Shown: positions 63,101 through 64,000 of the stretch, piece after piece
Position numbering within the stretch: position 1 is the first letter of the stretch
How the letters are laid out: each line of letters opens with the position of its first letter
Position numbers and translations under genes: made by a program
The notes under the pieces: model-generated
The model's input: only the letters and a program-made list of their open reading frames with translations
What the model was told of the DNA's origin: nothing
Database searches by the model: none
Source of the DNA: Temnopleurus reevesii
Lineage: Eukaryota; Echinodermata; Echinoidea; Temnopleuroida; Temnopleuridae
Assembly (NCBI GenBank): GCA_036244855.1
Contig: BQKZ01000580.1
Location: 44,237-108,236, forward strand
DNA: 64,000 nt
Reading direction: 5' to 3'

Positions 63101-64000
63101 ACGTATGTTGGAAGTACAGAAGGCCAAAGACTTGGCATACCTGGAGATACCAATTAACTTCAAACATACCAAGAATTCTGGATGTCTATTTTCTTAAACT
63201 GTCTGCTGTTGGTAAATTTCTGATTTTGAATAATTTGCACAATCTTGATCAGGATACAACCACAGACGAACAAACAAACATGACAACTTCAAATGATGTT
63301 ACATAGGACATCATACAGTATCTATTTGATTTTAAATGTTCACATGTTTTCTTTTTGTTCAGTGCATAACTATGCATATCTTTGCACATGGCGATGTGCA
63401 AAGTTCATAATCAACAGACAGCCCTAGCACATAATGCATTTATAGGGGTCACACAATTTTACTTCAAGCCTAATTCCTAATGCATTGGAATGGGTGCTGA
63501 AAAAAAGCTGGCAGATTCCCAGGAGAAAGAAATTATTCCCAAATGTTTGAACTATTTGGATAAAAAATTCCTGTGCTAAACCAGATGAGTTTGGAATTTG
63601 GAATTTATTCATTTGAACGTCATTGACATGTACAGCCAACATTTTGTTCTGATTGGAATTTGGAATTTGGAATTTATTCATTTGAACGTCATTGACATGT
63701 ACAGCCAACATTGAAGACAGCGCAAAAGAGGTATTGATAGGCATGTTACAGAGGATGCAATTTTCACACATTTGTAGGATGTGGTTTTACTTGCACTTTT
63801 TATTTATTCATAACACCACATCAGGAAAAATACAAATCATTCATTTTCAAAGTAAAATGTAACCATCCGGTCGAAATTCAATTGAGTCACAAAAGTGCAG
63901 GATGTGCACCTCTGTTTGGTTCTTTTCAAGCCAACGTATGATTTATGACTAATTTATGGATTTGATGACCAATTCTAGAAATGATTCAAACCATGTGCAT
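60177..64000. other. upstream flank, no gene recognised
   Basis: AT-rich. 60177-60290 is open in frame with the candidate first exon and may be 5' untranslated or coding. TTCTGGACCTG is repeated on the plus strand at 60210-60275. A 68-bp tandem duplication lies at 63591-63712. No promoter element could be assigned. Confidence 0.45.
63591..63712. repeat. 68-bp tandem duplication, nearly two units
   Basis: TTTGGAATTTGGAATTTATT, then CATTTGAACGTCATTGACAT and GTACAGCCAACATT occur twice in direct succession without a difference seen; the second unit ends 14 bases short. A recent slippage or unequal-exchange event. Confidence 0.88.

Noticed and set aside
62926..63153. Alternative first exon near 63.1 kb
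   Set aside because: The apparent start is not an ATG, and the ATG nearby leads to a donor in phase 0, which does not match exon 2.

Overview
The window looks like non-coding-rich genomic DNA from a marine invertebrate, most probably an echinoderm and best guess a sea urchin. The evidence is spliced exons with GT-AG introns, AT-rich sequence full of TACATGTA-type words, many tRNA-derived SINEs ending in (ATT)n, numerous short MITEs, and a scaffold-style draft assembly with two long N gaps and three single Ns. Nothing prokaryotic is present; apart from the sarcoglycan exons, the open reading frames are mostly short chance frames or frames crossing N runs.

One protein-coding gene is supported, on the minus strand: an alpha/epsilon-sarcoglycan (SGCA/SGCE family), a single-pass subunit of the dystrophin-glycoprotein complex. 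Nine coding exons were reconstructed from splice sites, reading phase and remembered family sequence. In transcript order they are 60176-60140 (candidate), 55166-55053, 53371-53223, 47053-46981, 45848-45647, 24002-23843, 23346-23150, 4254-4105 and 2945-2852 (candidate). Every junction is phase-compatible. The joined frame is 1176 nt, giving 391 residues, close to human alpha-sarcoglycan. The gene spans about 57 kb, with two very large introns of about 21.6 and 18.9 kb. The six middle exons (2 to 7) and the cytoplasmic-tail exon 8 are firm; the first and last exons are tentative.

Layout: 1-2851 is 3' flank. 2946-23149 holds introns 8 and 7, with MITEs, SINEs, a perfect 2,043-bp tandem duplication, a GA-rich tract, a CpG-rich block, an RFX-type palindrome and a 957-base gap. 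23150-24002 holds the transmembrane exon and the exon before it. 24003-45646 is intron 5: a Mutator-like MITE with a 9-bp target duplication, two tandem-repeat arrays, diverged segmental duplications and a satellite interrupted by an 870-base gap. 45647-55166 holds exons 5 to 2, plus a decayed second copy of exon 3 and a MEF2/E-box pair in intron 2. 55167-64000 is intron 1 and the upstream flank, with an unusual tRNA-like tandem array.

All three single-N positions (11109, 31540, 44601) sit exactly at junctions of direct duplications. These duplications are therefore at least as likely to be uncollapsed contig ends or alternative haplotypes as real biology. Nothing could be searched, so family identities rest on remembered sequence patterns and on the motifs given.
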